Of a DNA stretch of 64,000 nt, positions 18,926 to 31,255 are shown in pieces. Positions within the stretch are counted from its first letter, which is position 1, and each line of letters begins with the position of its first letter. The position numbers and the translations under genes were made by a program. Source of the stretch: Phorcus lineatus (Eukaryota > Mollusca > Gastropoda > Trochida > Trochidae); contig OV121096.1 of NCBI GenBank assembly GCA_921293015.1, forward strand, positions 12,155,000 through 12,218,999. Reading direction: 5' to 3'. Below the pieces are notes generated by a model. It was not told the DNA's origin and did no database searches. It saw nothing but the letters and a program-made list of their open reading frames with translations.

Positions 18926-19560
18926 TCACTTTCACAAAGCGCCTAGTTTTCACCCAGATGGTTGCTCACTGGCGCTATGAAGAAACATAAATAAGAGTGT
19001 CTGGGTATGAAGTGTGATCACAACAAAAAATGAGCTTTAGAGAAGAGAAACGTTTTCAGCTGTTTCTTGAAGGAGTCTTTGGATTCAGTGTTGCGGATCA
19101 GAGGTGGAAGAGAGTTCCATACTGAGGGTCCAGATCTAGAGAAAGCTCGATGTCACATTGCTGTTTTAGTGCGCTGTTGTTGTAGAAGCACCTCACTTGA
19201 AGAACGAAGACTGCGGTAAATAGGCGGGGATAAGGTCTCGGAGGTATGCAGGAAAGTTAGTGTTGTAAATACATGAGTGGACGATGGAGGCAAGTTTGAA
19301 AGTGATCCACTCTGGTGCTGGAGGCCAGCGAAGACTTGAGGACGGGGTTGATAAGGCTTGACTGGGAGATTTTGTTAGTGGTTAGTGAATGAAAAGGCGT
19401 CCGGCAAAAAATTTCTGTATAAGCAGTTATAGTAACCCTGTGATCAATTAGTATCAGAAGATCGCTGTCAACCAGCATTTTAGATAGCATGTTGTGATGA
19501 ACTAAACTGGTAATAGAACAAGCGCCTACAAGGGCTGTCTGAAATATGGCTGCATGTCAT
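18887..19560 (-). pseudogene. 5'-truncated LINE (CR1/L2-type) RT C-terminus with (ATT)n tail
   Basis: Minus strand. The 3' end is an (AAT)n run at 18892-18925, read as ATT repeats on the coding strand and preceded by AGGCGCTTTGTGAAAGTG. Further upstream, frames encode RT C-terminal text such as WITFKLASIVHSC, YLRDLIPAYLP, RSLRSSSEV, PSVWNSLPPLIR and SFKKQLKTFLFS. These are split by at least one frameshift (near 19215) and one stop (near 19155). The layout parallels the better preserved LINE at 37918-39580. Confidence 0.8.
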
Positions 19561-20918
19561 TAAACCAATTTCCCATGTAAGTTAATAATTTAAACAAAGC
19601 CTAATGTGCTACAGAGTCAAAAGCTTTATAAGTATACTTCTTCAAAGACAGCAAAATAATTTCATTAAAATTAATTTAATTTCATTCTAGTGAATCACTT
19701 GAAATTAAACAGCAAACAATCGCCTCTCCCCATGCAAAAGCCTTTTGAATCAGGTCGTGAACATGTCATTTTCAGACGAGGAAAAAAATCTTGTGCAAAT
19801 GATTCTTAGGCAAAAGTTATATATACACATGTTCCACTATGGTTTTTATGACATTGGTTATGCATCACCACATGGATAACAACAATATTTACGTATAATA
19901 CCAATAACTGGACCTTATACAGAAATCAAGAAGTGTAAGAATTTTAGTCGCATAACGTAGTTACTTACAAACAAATCAGTTATAACATTTGAACAAAACC
20001 TTGATATCAACTATCTTACATTGATTTTCATAATTCATAATATAATCAGCACAAAACGAAAAACTTGACAACGTTATGACAGTATTATTACTTAGGTTAA
20101 TGATGTAAACCGAAAAACATTGTTTTTGCAGAAGAAATGGTTGTTTCAAATTAAATCAAAAATAAATCATCGGCTGAACAATGTTATGGAGACTTGTGTA
20201 AAATAATCAAAGGCAGAGAAGGTTTGTACTCCCTTTGTCCTACAGAATCGACCAGTATTGTTTAGTTTATATCAGTAATTTCAACGTCATGGTGAAAACG
20301 TATCGTGGAAAAATTATTCTCTCCTTACAGAGGTAGCTCCGTTATTAATTCCTAGAATAACTTCTGTCTTAACACGAGCGTTTATCAGTCTAGAAACGTT
20401 GAGGAATGATTGGATGCTTCAAAGGTAGTTTTGCAGTCACCGACTCCGTTTCAAAAAGAATCATTCATAAAGCCTTACCTATTTCTGTATGTATCGTGAA
20501 ATTTTAACTGTATTCGAATGTGCACTTTGCACTTTGAGTCTTCTCAATATAATACAGTCGCCTTATTTAGCTACTGCATTATTGCATAGTCCTCAGTGAC
20601 AACAATATGCTATCAATGCATGCAGCGTTTTCATCGGCTGAACGTTTGCAGAAAGTTTGTGTTGTGTTGCTATGGGAACCTGCCGCAAGACCGAGAACAG
20701 CTCGTATTACAATAAAGGTTACTATAGGAATTCATGACGGCGCTATCTCTGGCCGGCCGTGACGTTGTGAAGATGGTTCATAGCAAAGAAAGAAAGTTTG
20801 GTATCAAAAGTTAAGATTTTTAAGAATCTTCGCATTCCCTTTGCAAGCTATGTGATAATATTGAAGAATTCGAACGGTTGCATGATATAAGTATGCGACC
20901 TTGAACAAAGTGCTGAAC
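19561..20918. other. 3' flank of lectin gene 1
   Basis: Block 19560-19655 is repeated at 21590-21690, and 19800-19870 matches the 3' flank of lectin gene 2. No gene was recognised and no clear poly(A) signal for the lectin was found by eye. Confidence 0.4.
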
Positions 20919-23852
20919 TCAAAACAGTTTTTGTCTCATGTCCGATGTTAGGGAAAGAGTTGAGTAGCAACCGTCCTGGGTGGGCTCCACTATAAGCTGG
21001 CATATGAAATTAAACGGCTTGCTGCAATCACCGCTTGTCCATTCACTATACTTGCGATGGAACTTCAGACATTTTTTAAGAGCATCAGGGGCACCCTCCT
21101 TCCAGTTGGTGTACACAAAGGGATCGCCGGAAGTCCAGTACCAAGCTGACCCATTCTGGTATCCCGCTGTCCACAAGATCGAATCTGTGGAATATAATGA
21201 AGAGATTAAAGGACAAAAAGATTTAGTTTAAACTATAAGCATAGCTTCTCCTGATAAATTAAAAGGGACTGGTGTAAACATCTTTCAATTAGTGTCAAAT
21301 GACCTCAAATACAAGCGCTATCTTTTCTAGGAAACTGTCTGGGGATAGTTTGTTGTTTACCGTTACAGTTACCATTTACAAGTCGTTATCAGAACACCCA
21401 CATTTAGGGTGTCCCCAAGCAACTTAATGGCTTCGGATGACAAAAGACGTGACTGCGTTCCATTCCATGGCTGCGCTGCATCCATCACAACATTGACGGA
21501 TTTATTCTTTTTTTCACTATTATATTCGACAACGACGCCTTTCCATACTACCTTTACTGACCCAACGTCTGAAATATGTCTGTATATTATGAAACCAATT
21601 TCCCATGTAAGTTGATAGATCAAACAAAGCATATGAGCTACGGAGTCAAAAGCTTTATTTGTTTACCTCTTCAGGGACAGCGTTATCACACAAAGTGAAC
21701 GTCAAAGAGACAACTCTTGTTCTTCGAGTGCTTAAATACTCTACGATAGTTTCGAAATTCAAGAAATGTAACATTAATATTTTTTGTAAGGTGTAATAAA
21801 TGTTATCCTTTAAAACAAGCAATCCCACCTGCAGTCATAGCAAAATGTGTGAAGAATATATCACTCAGATAGTCTTTCGTGATGATGAGGGTGGCGCCTT
21901 CAGATACGCATTGACCATAAGCTGTTAGATGATTGCTTGGTATGGCTGTGTACTTGAAGCAGATCCGGTTGGGACGATGATAGTACCACCCAGAGGCTTC
22001 ATTACATACACCTGGAGCATATAATAAACACTTCTGATAATTATTGATAATACTTTAGATCCAGACCTCATCTAATGCCATTACAACGGACCAAGGAACT
22101 GTTGCTCGATCAATATTAAACATGTTTGATTAACCACATGTGATTAAGCAATTCAACAATTTTGAGTAAATGTCATTTTATACTTTCTTAGTTTAAAAAC
22201 CAACATTATACACACTTGAAGCGTTCCCCAACGTATATATACTGGGTGAAACAATGATAAATAATCTCTCTCCTTCTCTCTCACAACAGATTGGAGCTCT
22301 GTTCTTTTCATACAAATCAAAATACTGATTGACGAAGGTAATGTGGGATAAGTGTTGAAAATGAGTTTTTGTGTTTCGCCAATAGCGAATTCTCAAAGTC
22401 GTTGTTGCCCGATTCGTCTTGTATTGGCCTTGTTTTCCCGTATTGGCCTTGTTTTCCCGTATTGGCCGAGTTGTCGAACTTACGGTCTAGATCGGCATCA
22501 TTGTATAGTGCCATACAATGGTTAGTGTATAGTGCCATACAATGGTTAGATAAAGGCCTTTGCGCACACCAATATTTTGTAAACACAACAAATGCACAGA
22601 TACAGCATATCTCTCGACATTACTAACCGTCACTATTTTATCTCGTCAATTATTTAGCAAATTTGTACTTGTTCAGGTTATAAAGTTGATTCTAAAAGAC
22701 CGGAAGTATTCGATGCAATGTTGCATTAATTCCGCATGAAATACGATTTCAAACATATTTAGATTTTTCCTAACCTAAGAGACTGGTTACATAAACCATA
22801 TTTCATCCTTTGTTCTCAGTTCAGAGTAAATTCAAGAGCTGCACACATTACTGGTTTAGCCTTTAGAAGTGACCAAAATTGTCCATTTTGTGAACAGCTG
22901 CCCGGAGATTTTTTATATTTCTAAACCGACAGCGGCCATCTTAACAATATCATTGTTGATTGCCGGTCAATTGTAAAGAATGATAAGTATTTCAATGCAT
23001 CAATACAAAAGTCAAAGTGTTTGCCTATGGCCTCATGATCTTATGCCTTAGAATGGGCAGTTTGAACCGAAAAAGAGTGTTATAGTGCCTTTAATGAATA
23101 ATGATAAAGATGTTCGAAGCAAAATATCACCCCTTTCTTCCGGTAAAAGGAATTCTTAGCATTCAAAAGCATATGAGCTCGTGGGCTTTCAAAAGCTGTT
23201 TTCCTTCATTAGTCTTATAAACGCTCAGTAAAGCAAATGGTCCAAGTGGTGAGAGAAATAGTATTATTGGATTGACAATTGGTGTAAATCCGCTGCCAAA
23301 GAGCAACGTCAAGCAACTAATCCATGCACCAAGTAGTATCCCGAGATGCACAATGTACTTATAAATATGAAGATTTCCATGTACATTAGACTCTTCCTTT
23401 GACACAGTGTATTAAAATCATATAGGCAAGTGGCCAAAGGAAAAAACCTTTATCTTCAAGGACAACAACATATATCCAACAGTCGTCACGGGCTAAACGA
23501 TCTATCAACGTGTGGCCTGTAACAACTTGTTGGTGTTGAACACCACATCTGACTCTCAATCTAACTTATCAATAACTTCATTTGGTTTCCGAGAAACAAG
23601 CTTACTTATTTTCCATTCATAATATTCCACATTCTCGACCGTATTCTGCAGCAAGGGAGCATATACCGGATGGGAATATACGTAGAAACTGTGGTAACAA
23701 GTCCCTGCGTCAAAGTTGTAGAAAAATGAAGCGCATCTATTTGATTGGTGACAGTATCCTAAACAGACAGCAAAGGATGTGGTCAACCCTGGATTAGGAT
23801 CAGCAAGAAACGTGTTGGAGGCAATCAAGGCGATAGAAAGTAGGCCATCCAT
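20919..23852 (-). CDS. Secreted PAN-like plus C-type lectin protein, gene 1
   Basis: Three exons on the minus strand: 23852-23606, 22011-21829 and 21184-20919. Phases join with GT-AG introns, giving 231 residues. Exon 1 encodes a hydrophobic signal segment (LLSIALIAS), then a PAN/apple-like domain with CLGYC, CASFFYNF and TCYHSF. Exons 2-3 encode a C-type lectin-like domain: YYHRPNRICFKY, QCVSEGATLI, SILWTAGY, YWTSGDPFVYTNW, KCLKF and GDCSKPFNFICQ. The usual calcium-site EPN/QPD and WND triplets are not seen, so canonical sugar binding is uncertain. An extracellular recognition or immune role is inference from the fold. The start ATG at 23852 fits the signal segment; the paralogue starts three codons earlier. 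Confidence 0.87.
21185..21828 (-). other. Intron 2 of lectin gene 1 with an unexplained open frame
   Basis: The intron contains an 87-codon open frame on the gene strand (21632-21369) with a mid-section reading VGSVKVVWKGVVVEY and GVLITTCKW. I do not recognise it. The start of this stretch (about 21590-21690) repeats sequence at 19560-19655, so at least part is repetitive. It has no matching block in the paralogous intron 31522-32362. Confidence 0.4.
22780..23075 (+). repeat. Dispersed repeat R1, copy in lectin 1 intron
   Basis: Shares ordered blocks with 41900-42130 and 53865-54105: a TTTGTTCTCAGT-like start, CCATTTTGTG, then GGTCAATTGTAAAGAAT and ATTTCAATGCATC. The 12.4-kb copy carries the last blocks in reverse orientation. 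Confidence 0.6.
23163..23405 (-). other. Intronic open frame with two hydrophobic segments, unknown
   Basis: An 80-codon open frame on the same strand as the lectin gene, inside its intron 1. Two hydrophobic stretches (around YIVHLGILLGAWISC and VNPIILFLSPLGPFALL) could be membrane segments. No family was recognised and no splice evidence was found. It may be a fragment of an inserted gene or chance. Confidence 0.25.
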
Positions 23853-24064
23853 CCGGGCACAATGGTTCTCTTCACCTTTTAATGTATTGAAGACGTAGAG
23901 AGAGTCACCACCAGTAGACGTACACAGTCATTTGGTTCATCACTTCGTACCTAAATGGCTTCTTAAGCAAAAGAAACAGAAGCCATTTTCAATGAGCCAA
24001 AGCTTCCTCGTAGCATACAAAGTTACGTTAAAGCTTTCACCAGTGGTACAAGTTTACGAAAATA

Positions 24065-24360
24065 CTAATGCCACCTGTCCAAAACGAAAGTACTTATCCC
24101 AGCCTGTCCTGCACAAATATCTTGCGTATAAGTAGTAGTGCCGCCTTGTTCTTCATGAAAAGTACTCGTGCCGCCTTGTCCTTCATGAAAAGTACTCGTG
24201 CCGCCTTGTCCTTCATGAAAAGTACTTGTGCCGCCTTGTCCTTCACGAAAGTACTCGTGCCTCCTTGTCCTTCATGAAAGTTCTCGTGCCTCCTTGTCCT
24301 TCACGAAAGTTCTCGTGCCTCCTTGCCCTTCATGAAAGTATTCGTCCCTATTTGTCCTGC
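24065..24360. repeat. 29-30 bp minisatellite upstream of lectin gene 1
   Basis: Regular units at 30-bp then 29-bp spacing, with clear TTCATGAA or TTCACGAA cores at 24152, 24182, 24212, 24242, 24271, 24300 and 24329. More degraded units lie from about 24065. It lies about 210-510 bp upstream of the lectin 1 ATG. An orthologous array stands upstream of lectin gene 2. Each core has the TTCNNGAA form. Confidence 0.9.
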
Positions 24361-26131
24361 TCCAAGGCTCTGTGTGCTTATGTAAATAACCTCATCTTAC
24401 ATAGATGTCCCTTCGATATGAGATATCCGTGCTAGTTTCCCACTCGTAAGTTAACAACAAGTTGAGATGCATCCATTTATTGTTTTCTGTAATCCAAGAA
24501 ATTTGAGAGCTCCACAGTTGTTTTACTGTTTTTACTGTCTGTCGTTGAACCTCAATTATCTTCACACGTTGTCTTCTCAGATGAATTGCAGGAAAGTCGA
24601 GATCGAAATGAGCGTATGTATAGAAAAGAAAAGAAAAGAACTACGATCCATTTAGGCGTACATGCATTGTAAATAGGTTAACAGCTGTATCTACAAAAAA
24701 CGTGGTTCAAAAGAATTATTAATGCGCTCAAAGGTACTGAAACATAAGTGTAATTTAAGTACGGAAATCGATGTTTCGTTCGTTACCTTATCCACTCATA
24801 AAGGACATAGCTTTATTTAAAACCAACTTAGTCATTGTTATTTAGAACACTGAAAGACAACACTTTTTGTATTTGTTGTACAGTCGTACTTGGTAATGGT
24901 AATAGGGTACCTCTTCAATAAAACTCACTGTTTGTACAGCTCTTTACGGTACCAATCTCCCCAAAGTCGACAGACAAAACTTATTCTGGTAGATTATTAC
25001 TTACGTCGGCTCTCTTCGATTTCACCTTTTTTTAAATTATCTAAAAATATTCAAAACAGGTTTATCCTCCTACAGAAGCGAATCTTTCGGAAATACTTTG
25101 GAGTCAGTGATACTAAATACTTATCTTGGGTGTTATATTCAAAGAATTCATAGCGTTCTCATATCGTGTATTCAAAGAAACATAGAACATATCATTTGAA
25201 CTCAATATGTTAAAAGATATAAAACGAAAATATGTAACAACTTAATCCTGTATGACAAATTAACGATAATGAATTATTTCGATGAAAATTTAAACGACCG
25301 CTAACCTCGACTTTATGACATGTCGATTTTCGTTCAAAGATTTTTCAACAAAATAAGAACTGGGCTTGAATTTTGTTAATTTTTCCAATAAACCCCTTTA
25401 ATTATCCTTTCATTAAGACAGCGTAATTATCGGCTGTGAAAAACCCACCTGGGCTTGGGGCCATGAATTCGCGCGGGTGTGACGTAATAAACAGACTATA
25501 CAGAGTGGCGCATCCTTATTTCAACTGAAATACCGCCTTAAATAACTGTTTAATTACCATTGATATGGATATCTTTTTAACACCAAACGCTTAATAGTGT
25601 TTCATCGTCAAATGATTTATCTAACTGAGTGGAATTTTTTTTCTGAAAATCGTTAATTATTTAGTTTTTCTGTGAAATTGTTACGATAGATGTATAGATC
25701 ACGAGGCAATGATTCTGTTTATGACGTCACAAAAAGGGCGTGTGACCATTCATGCACTTACTGGTTTGTGGCCAGATAGATCTAAGCAGCCCGTCAAAAG
25801 GGGTATTCAAAAACGGCTTTCATTCCCAAACTGAACATATTTGAGTAGCGACCTTTGACGCGCTATACAATATTGTAATCTGACATTCATATATTACAAA
25901 GAAATAGTGAAATATGTTTGTGGTTATGTAAACTTTAAATGTAGCCTAAGTTATGATTAGAAGTCTCCCTGATTAAATAACCAATCAAACAATTTTTACC
26001 AATCCGTTCTGTCGGATTTGGAAATTATCGATAACTACATTTGAGTAATGAAATATTGTTCACTTTTCTATCGAAATCTGGACTCCATTTTGTCACTAGA
26101 CACACCGGGGAGCTGTAAATCAACATTTCAG
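24361..26131. other. 5' flank of lectin gene 1, no recognised gene
   Basis: Block 24830-25090 matches 36115-36370 upstream of lectin gene 2. The block is not conserved as protein. The rest is AT-rich without recognisable genes. Confidence 0.5.
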
Positions 26132-26745
26132 CAATTCAATTCAATTCTTTATTTCAGTAAAAGGCCTTAGGCCTACGTACAAAACATATATACAAAACAA
26201 GACAATATTATATTTGAGAGAACAATGAAATATACAATGTAAGTTAATTGGGTGATAGAGTCATTGAACGCAGAGTGGGAGCATCTCTTATAAAACATGA
26301 GTAGGATAAGAGTTTCTGAGTTTTGACGTTGTAAAACATTTTGTAAGTAAGAAATATTAACATTGTCAGGTAAGTTTGGGATATACTTTCTTCTTAATTC
26401 AATAAAACAAGGACATTTGAATAAAAAGTGTAGTTCATCTTCAATAATATCATATCTACAAAGCTTACAAAATCTTAAAAATCTAGGTGTTCCTTCTCTT
26501 CTTCCAGTATTTTTACGTATTGATAGGGCACCTATCAGCAATAGTAATTACCGATTGATCAAATTATCTTTGACAAAACTTGGTTCAGTGTATCTTTTAA
26601 AAAGAACAGCTTGGAGTAAAGAGAACTGCCCTAAGAAAACAACTATGGAGGATTGTATGACAGTAGAACCCTTTATTTGAATAGGAAAATTGGAAAAAGG
26701 TTGGAAATACTTTGATGCATCCTTTTTGTGGGTTACACTCACAGG
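26132..26745 (-). pseudogene. LINE 3' fragment (L1/Tx1-like ORF2 C-terminus)
   Basis: Minus strand. The 3' tail reads AATAAAGAATTGAATTGAA. The C-terminal coding part carries the cysteine-histidine motif CKLCRYDIIEDELHFLFKCP, typical of LINE ORF2 ends. Its frame runs from about 26541 to the stop at 26173, and a same-frame stop near 26550 separates it from further upstream open sequence to 26742. Tail and motif match the + strand fragment at 50240-50704, so both belong to one family. The element is strongly 5'-truncated. Confidence 0.8.
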
Positions 26746-26778
26746 AAATTGAAAATAATCAAGTTCTCATAATATGAG

Positions 26779-26914
26779 TTTTACTAATAAAGAATATGCA
26801 TGAGTCTCAAAACTCCAGGTGTAGACAGTTCGTTTTACTAATAATGAATATGCATGAGTCTCAAAACTCCAGGTGTAGACAGTTCGTTTTACTAATAATG
26901 AATATGCATGAGTA
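26779..26914. repeat. 54-bp tandem repeat, about 2.4 units
   Basis: TTTTACTAATAA starts repeat at 26779, 26833 and 26887. Units contain GAATATGCATGAGTCTC and are nearly identical. Confidence 0.9.
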
Positions 26915-27320
26915 GAGTTAATATTCATGATGTTTCTGTAGTGAAACTGGGATGAAGGAAAAGTAAAATGGCGAAATGAAAAACTCTTATACAGATCAAA
27001 TGCTTCTTTCTTTTTATTAAATTCTGGTTTCTAAGCACGACAGACTTATCAAAATAAAAGTAGAATGACAAATGTATACAACTTACTGACAGATATTAAT
27101 TTTTCATCGTATTAGTATTTTGACTATAAACAATTGAAAAATGACAAACATTACGATTGAGATTAGTATGGAAAACATCTAATTATTTACTTTCACAGTC
27201 GTGTCATTTGAGGGATAAAATGAATGTTGTAGGGAATTAGAAAATTTAAGAAAAATCTAGTTTTTTTTACGATTATGATGACACTTGATAATGATAATCA
27301 ATGATACAGTCTTTCCATGA

Positions 27321-28399
27321 CATTGGGTTTTTTTAAGGAAACTTGATATAGTTGGTATTAGTAAGTACGTAGATAGAAAATCTGTTGTAGGACCTTGTGA
27401 AACAAAAATCATTACATCATTTTGGCCTACATTTATTTAACAAAGTGTTAGTGTAAACGCCCCACGGTAAACAACAATTTAACAGGGTAACAATTTTAAA
27501 ATTAAGCTGAAAAAAAACCCAAATTCTCAATATCTTGGAGGTGACGTTAATAAACATGTCAAGAATCAAGAATATTTCTTTTACAAACATCTTAATGTAG
27601 AAGTTAAAAATGCTTTCATTGATAAACATTTTGATTTGCGATTCTCGAATATTTCAAGAAGGTTCCACTCACAAACACACCGTGTTAAACAAAGATTCGT
27701 TAACAAATATGAAAATTTCATGATTCTAGAATGAACATTAACAAACAGTTTAATGTATAAAATCAAGATGGTCTTGTTAACAAACGTTATTTTCAAAAAG
27801 ATATTCACACAAAAAAGTCCAAATTCAATAAGGTAAAGTTAGCGTCGTGACATAAAAAAATTATCATGAGATGTACCTTCACATAAGTAAGTAAGAGATT
27901 TTAAGATCGAATAATAGAATGAAAGGTGCACTCGATGTTATGAGTGGAAACTTTGAAGATTCAATAAACAGTTGTAATATTCAACCGGTGGATAATCAGA
28001 TACAGGATAAATTCAATGACGCCAAGCCCTAAAAAGCTATTTTCACCTTTTTCCCTAGGAGGAAAAGGTCTAGAAAGATGATATCAAACTATGAACTAAG
28101 AGAGCGATCCCTGGTTGGCCCTCTTGGTGTTTTTTAAGTTTTGTTTTCTTTGTTGTTTTTTTAGTGACAGAAAACGCTGAACACTTATTTTTTTATAGCC
28201 TTATGAAGATAAACTATGTTTGGAGAGATTACCCAAAAATTTACAAAGTTGATAAGCAATGTCTTGTCATGCCGTAACAAGGCTTTCCACGCTCCTAGAG
28301 CTGACAAATGCCTTGATTCATTCTTTTAAGGGAACCTTGTTATTCTTTGTAAAATTGTAAATTCTGATGTCTCCATGAATTTCAGCAAAATACCCTCAT
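27321..28399. other. Spacer between duplication copies A and B
   Basis: AT-rich, with short open frames only. No gene or repeat family was recognised. Confidence 0.4.
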
Positions 28400-29259
28400 G
28401 GAACTAACTCTTTAATCTTGACTCCATTCGTTCAATGAGCTATCAAGTAACCATCATCGATTACATCCGCACCTTTTGCCAGAAAGTCACCTGTCCTTTG
28501 TTCTCAATAATCAATAATCAAATCGATTTTCTGCTTATCGATCATGTCGCATTGTTTATAGTCACGTTCTCCTGTTCTTTTATGCAAACTCTGTATGTTT
28601 TAATCACACTTTTCCTTAATGGCTAGCCATAAATAAACCTTTGTTTAGCAGATGTCTTGTGTAAAGGCTAATGTCAATGGTTCTGTTGATCATATATCGC
28701 AAAATATTGGATATCTTGGATATGAATACATTTTTTAAGGACATAAAGAAGTGGAATACAATAAATCAGTTGTGATAACGAGACTCATTTTTCCCCGTCA
28801 TCGACAGCTTTTCAGTATTGATAAGTACAACGAGCACATAAAATATCACCAAAACAACTTCCAGCTTAATGGTAGTATAAAATAATGCAATCAACATATC
28901 AACAAGTATATATTTCGAATTAAACAATTCATGAATCCGCCGCTGTTATATATATGAATAACAAATACAAGTCATCTTTACCTGCGAACCACGAACATAA
29001 CGACGTTTTATAATGTTTTAGTTAATTTTTTTCATTATCAAGGATTACACACAAAAACATGTTTAGAAATAACATACATCGTTTGTGCTCTTACACAGTC
29101 GTGAGACAAATTCTTGTCTCTATTGATTGTTAGCAAGTTATCAAACACTTAATATATGTCAGTGTTACGACGTGGCCAAGAATACTCTGTTTCCCTCTTA
29201 TCAGAATCTGTTTGTTGCATGCTCCTTTAGATTCGCCGATCCTTGGAACTTTCATAGTG

Positions 29260-29703
29260 CAGTCTGATTCAAATCGACCGTGTTCCGAGGAATAAAAGTT
29301 TCAAAATATTGACTATACCGAGATTCGAACTCTATCTGTCTAGGCTATACTCTCCACAACGGTCTGACCGCAGCCTACTGTAGCGCACGTTCTTACGTAA
29401 ACTCAGCTAACCAATCACGATGCGTGCGGCAAAAGCATTCGGTATCAGTAGCTAGGGGCATGTAACTCCAATTTACCTTCGTTAACCTTGATTGCCGCTA
29501 TCCGTATTTAAACGCGATGATGTGATTGGTTCGCTAATGACTAGGTTTTGTCTGCGCTAAACTGGTGTCAGCACGTGCGAGCAGTGAGGCTGCGGTCAGA
29601 CCGTTGTGGAGAGGATAGCCTAGATTTATAAAGTTCGAATCTCGGTATAGTTAATATTTTGAAATTTTTATTCCTCGGAACACGGTCGATTTTAATCAGA
29701 CTG
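29260..29703. mobile_element. 444-bp long-TIR non-autonomous element (MULE-like MITE)
   Basis: Terminal inverted repeats of about 130 bp (29260-29390 and about 29578-29703) begin CAGTCTGATT and end AATCAGACTG. A 10-bp direct repeat, TTTCATAGTG, abuts both ends (29250-29259 and 29704-29713), fitting a target duplication. Long TIRs with a 9-10 bp duplication are typical of Mutator-like elements. The TIRs contain a tRNA B-box-like AGTTCGAATCTCGG. The related site in copy A (about 12285-12345) is empty. The core has a second, partial relative at 30350-30455. Confidence 0.85.
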
Positions 29704-30349
29704 TTTCATAGTGGATTAAACATCAGCAGTGGATTCAGAGCGAGGCTTTGCCCTAATTCTCCTGAGAGAGATTAAAGGGTTTAACCTGGGCTCCCTGCCT
29801 TTGTTTCAAGGTGGAAAGCAGCTATCCGTAGGTAACAAGACGGATTAACAAGGGATTATAAGCTAGGGATTTGGTCTTGGTTTTTTAGTGGTACAGCATA
29901 TTTTATTTGATAAACATTCATTTTCATACAAGTCGACCATGTTTCATTTCACTTTCATTGCAAATCCATATACCATCAATTCAATTTATTACAGCAATGA
30001 AGAACATATTCATATTGAATAGTGAATTTTGACCATTTATACCAACAATATCAATATTCATCCATTTCATGAAAGGAATAGGTATTTTGTGTTTTGCAGT
30101 GAGACCGTGTCAGAGAGTTATTGATTAAGCCGAAGCAAGCGAAAGAAGTGAGTTGTTTAAGGATTGGCATATGGAGGAGTGGTGATAGCACTAGGTCGAG
30201 GGTAAATATTAAAAGCCAAGAGATGTTGCTTGATCGTCGACTTTGCAATTTTCGACATATTTTATGACAAAACACGTCTCTGTTAAGTAAGTAAGTTAAC
30301 GTAAGTTCAATGAGTGAAGCATTTGGTCTCAGTATCAGGAATGAGGGGT

Positions 30350-30460
30350 TACTAACTCCTGTTAACCATTCTTTCTAATGTTGCGATTGGACCACTAATG
30401 ACTAAGTTTTGTCTACAATAAACTGGCAACGCATCAGAATATGCGAGTGGAAACCAATGA
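30350..30460. repeat. Partial copy of the long-TIR element core
   Basis: GTTAACC, GATTGGACCACTAATGACTA and TTTTGTCTACAATAAACTGG correspond in order to the core of 29260-29703. No TIRs are evident here. Confidence 0.55.
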
Positions 30461-31255
30461 AAAAGTTTGTATCTGGGTCGAGGCAATATTATTATTCGAG
30501 ATAACATTTTATGCAAAACATGGTGAGTTACAGGGTCAAGAGCTTTTTTTCTTTAGGGAAAGCATTATATGTTCATGATTATCTATTTATTTCATTTAAG
30601 TGAATTACGGAACATAATAAAAACAATCACTTACCGCTATCAAAAAAACGCTTAAATGATGCCATCAACACTTGTGATTAACATACGAGACAAGGCCAAA
30701 CATCTTGTGGAGTGGCATAGTTATATGTGCACGTGTGCAACTTTGATCTTTATGACATTTATCATGCTTCAAAACATCGACATTTACTACCACTAATCAT
30801 CCTTTAAACGAAAACTAAAATAATCGTTTTCGAAACAAAGTGTAAGAATTTTAGTTACCTAACCGTGTAACTACGGCCTAATAAAATCAGTAATAACAAT
30901 TGAGATTAAAAAACTAAGGGAATTTCAAACTGATTAAAAAACAATACAACGACAGCATGTACTGTTCTCGTCAATTAAAAATGAAACAAAAAATCAAAAA
31001 GTTGTATTTGCTTCGATATGCGATAAGCATTTTACGAAAAGCGAGAGTACGACGGTCTCTTTTAACCCCTCGTAGTAAAACATTATCATATGACATGGCC
31101 CTTTTTGAAGCCAAAGCAAGCAAAGTCTCAGATTCAAATATTCAAAGTTAGTCAGAACCTTTTATCAAACTTCACACTCGTTCGCAATGTGGAAATGTTC
31201 AAGAGTGCGAGTAATCGCGGGTTCTCGATCAAACTAGCAACTTTGAGCGCTGATC
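30461..31255. other. 3' flank of lectin gene 2
   Basis: Shares diverged blocks with the 3' flank of lectin gene 1 (for example 30715-30780 with 19800-19870). Open frames here are not conserved between the copies, so I do not call a gene. Confidence 0.4.

Larger units (their letters stand above)
22012..23605 (-). other. Intron 1 of lectin gene 1
   Basis: Contains short direct repeats at 22425-22470 (CCCGTATTGGCCTTGTTTT-type units of 21 bp) and 22495-22550 (TGTATAGTGCCATACAATGG twice). It also contains dispersed repeat R1 at 22780-23075 and a hydrophobic open frame at 23405-23163. Confidence 0.5.
11030..27320. repeat. Segmental duplication copy A (contains lectin gene 1)
   Basis: Collinear, diverged similarity to 28400-37430. 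Matching blocks are 11035-11420 with 28418-28770, 11860-12160 with 28860-29140, 12290-12345 with 29225-29250 plus 29704-29745, 19800-19870 with 30715-30780, the lectin exons, the upstream minisatellite 24065-24360 with 35206-35400, 24830-25090 with 36115-36370, and 27170-27320 with 37290-37430. Order and orientation are conserved. Non-matching stretches include identifiable insertions. Confidence 0.75.

Noticed and set aside
25255-25690. TIR element with TTAACGAT-like ends
   Set aside because: Only short, imperfect inverted similarity (TTAACGATAA and ATCGTTAATT) and no target duplication.
29318-29650. tRNA gene candidate
   Set aside because: Only a B-box-like string lies inside the TIRs of the transposable element. 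No A box, cloverleaf or anticodon arm could be built.
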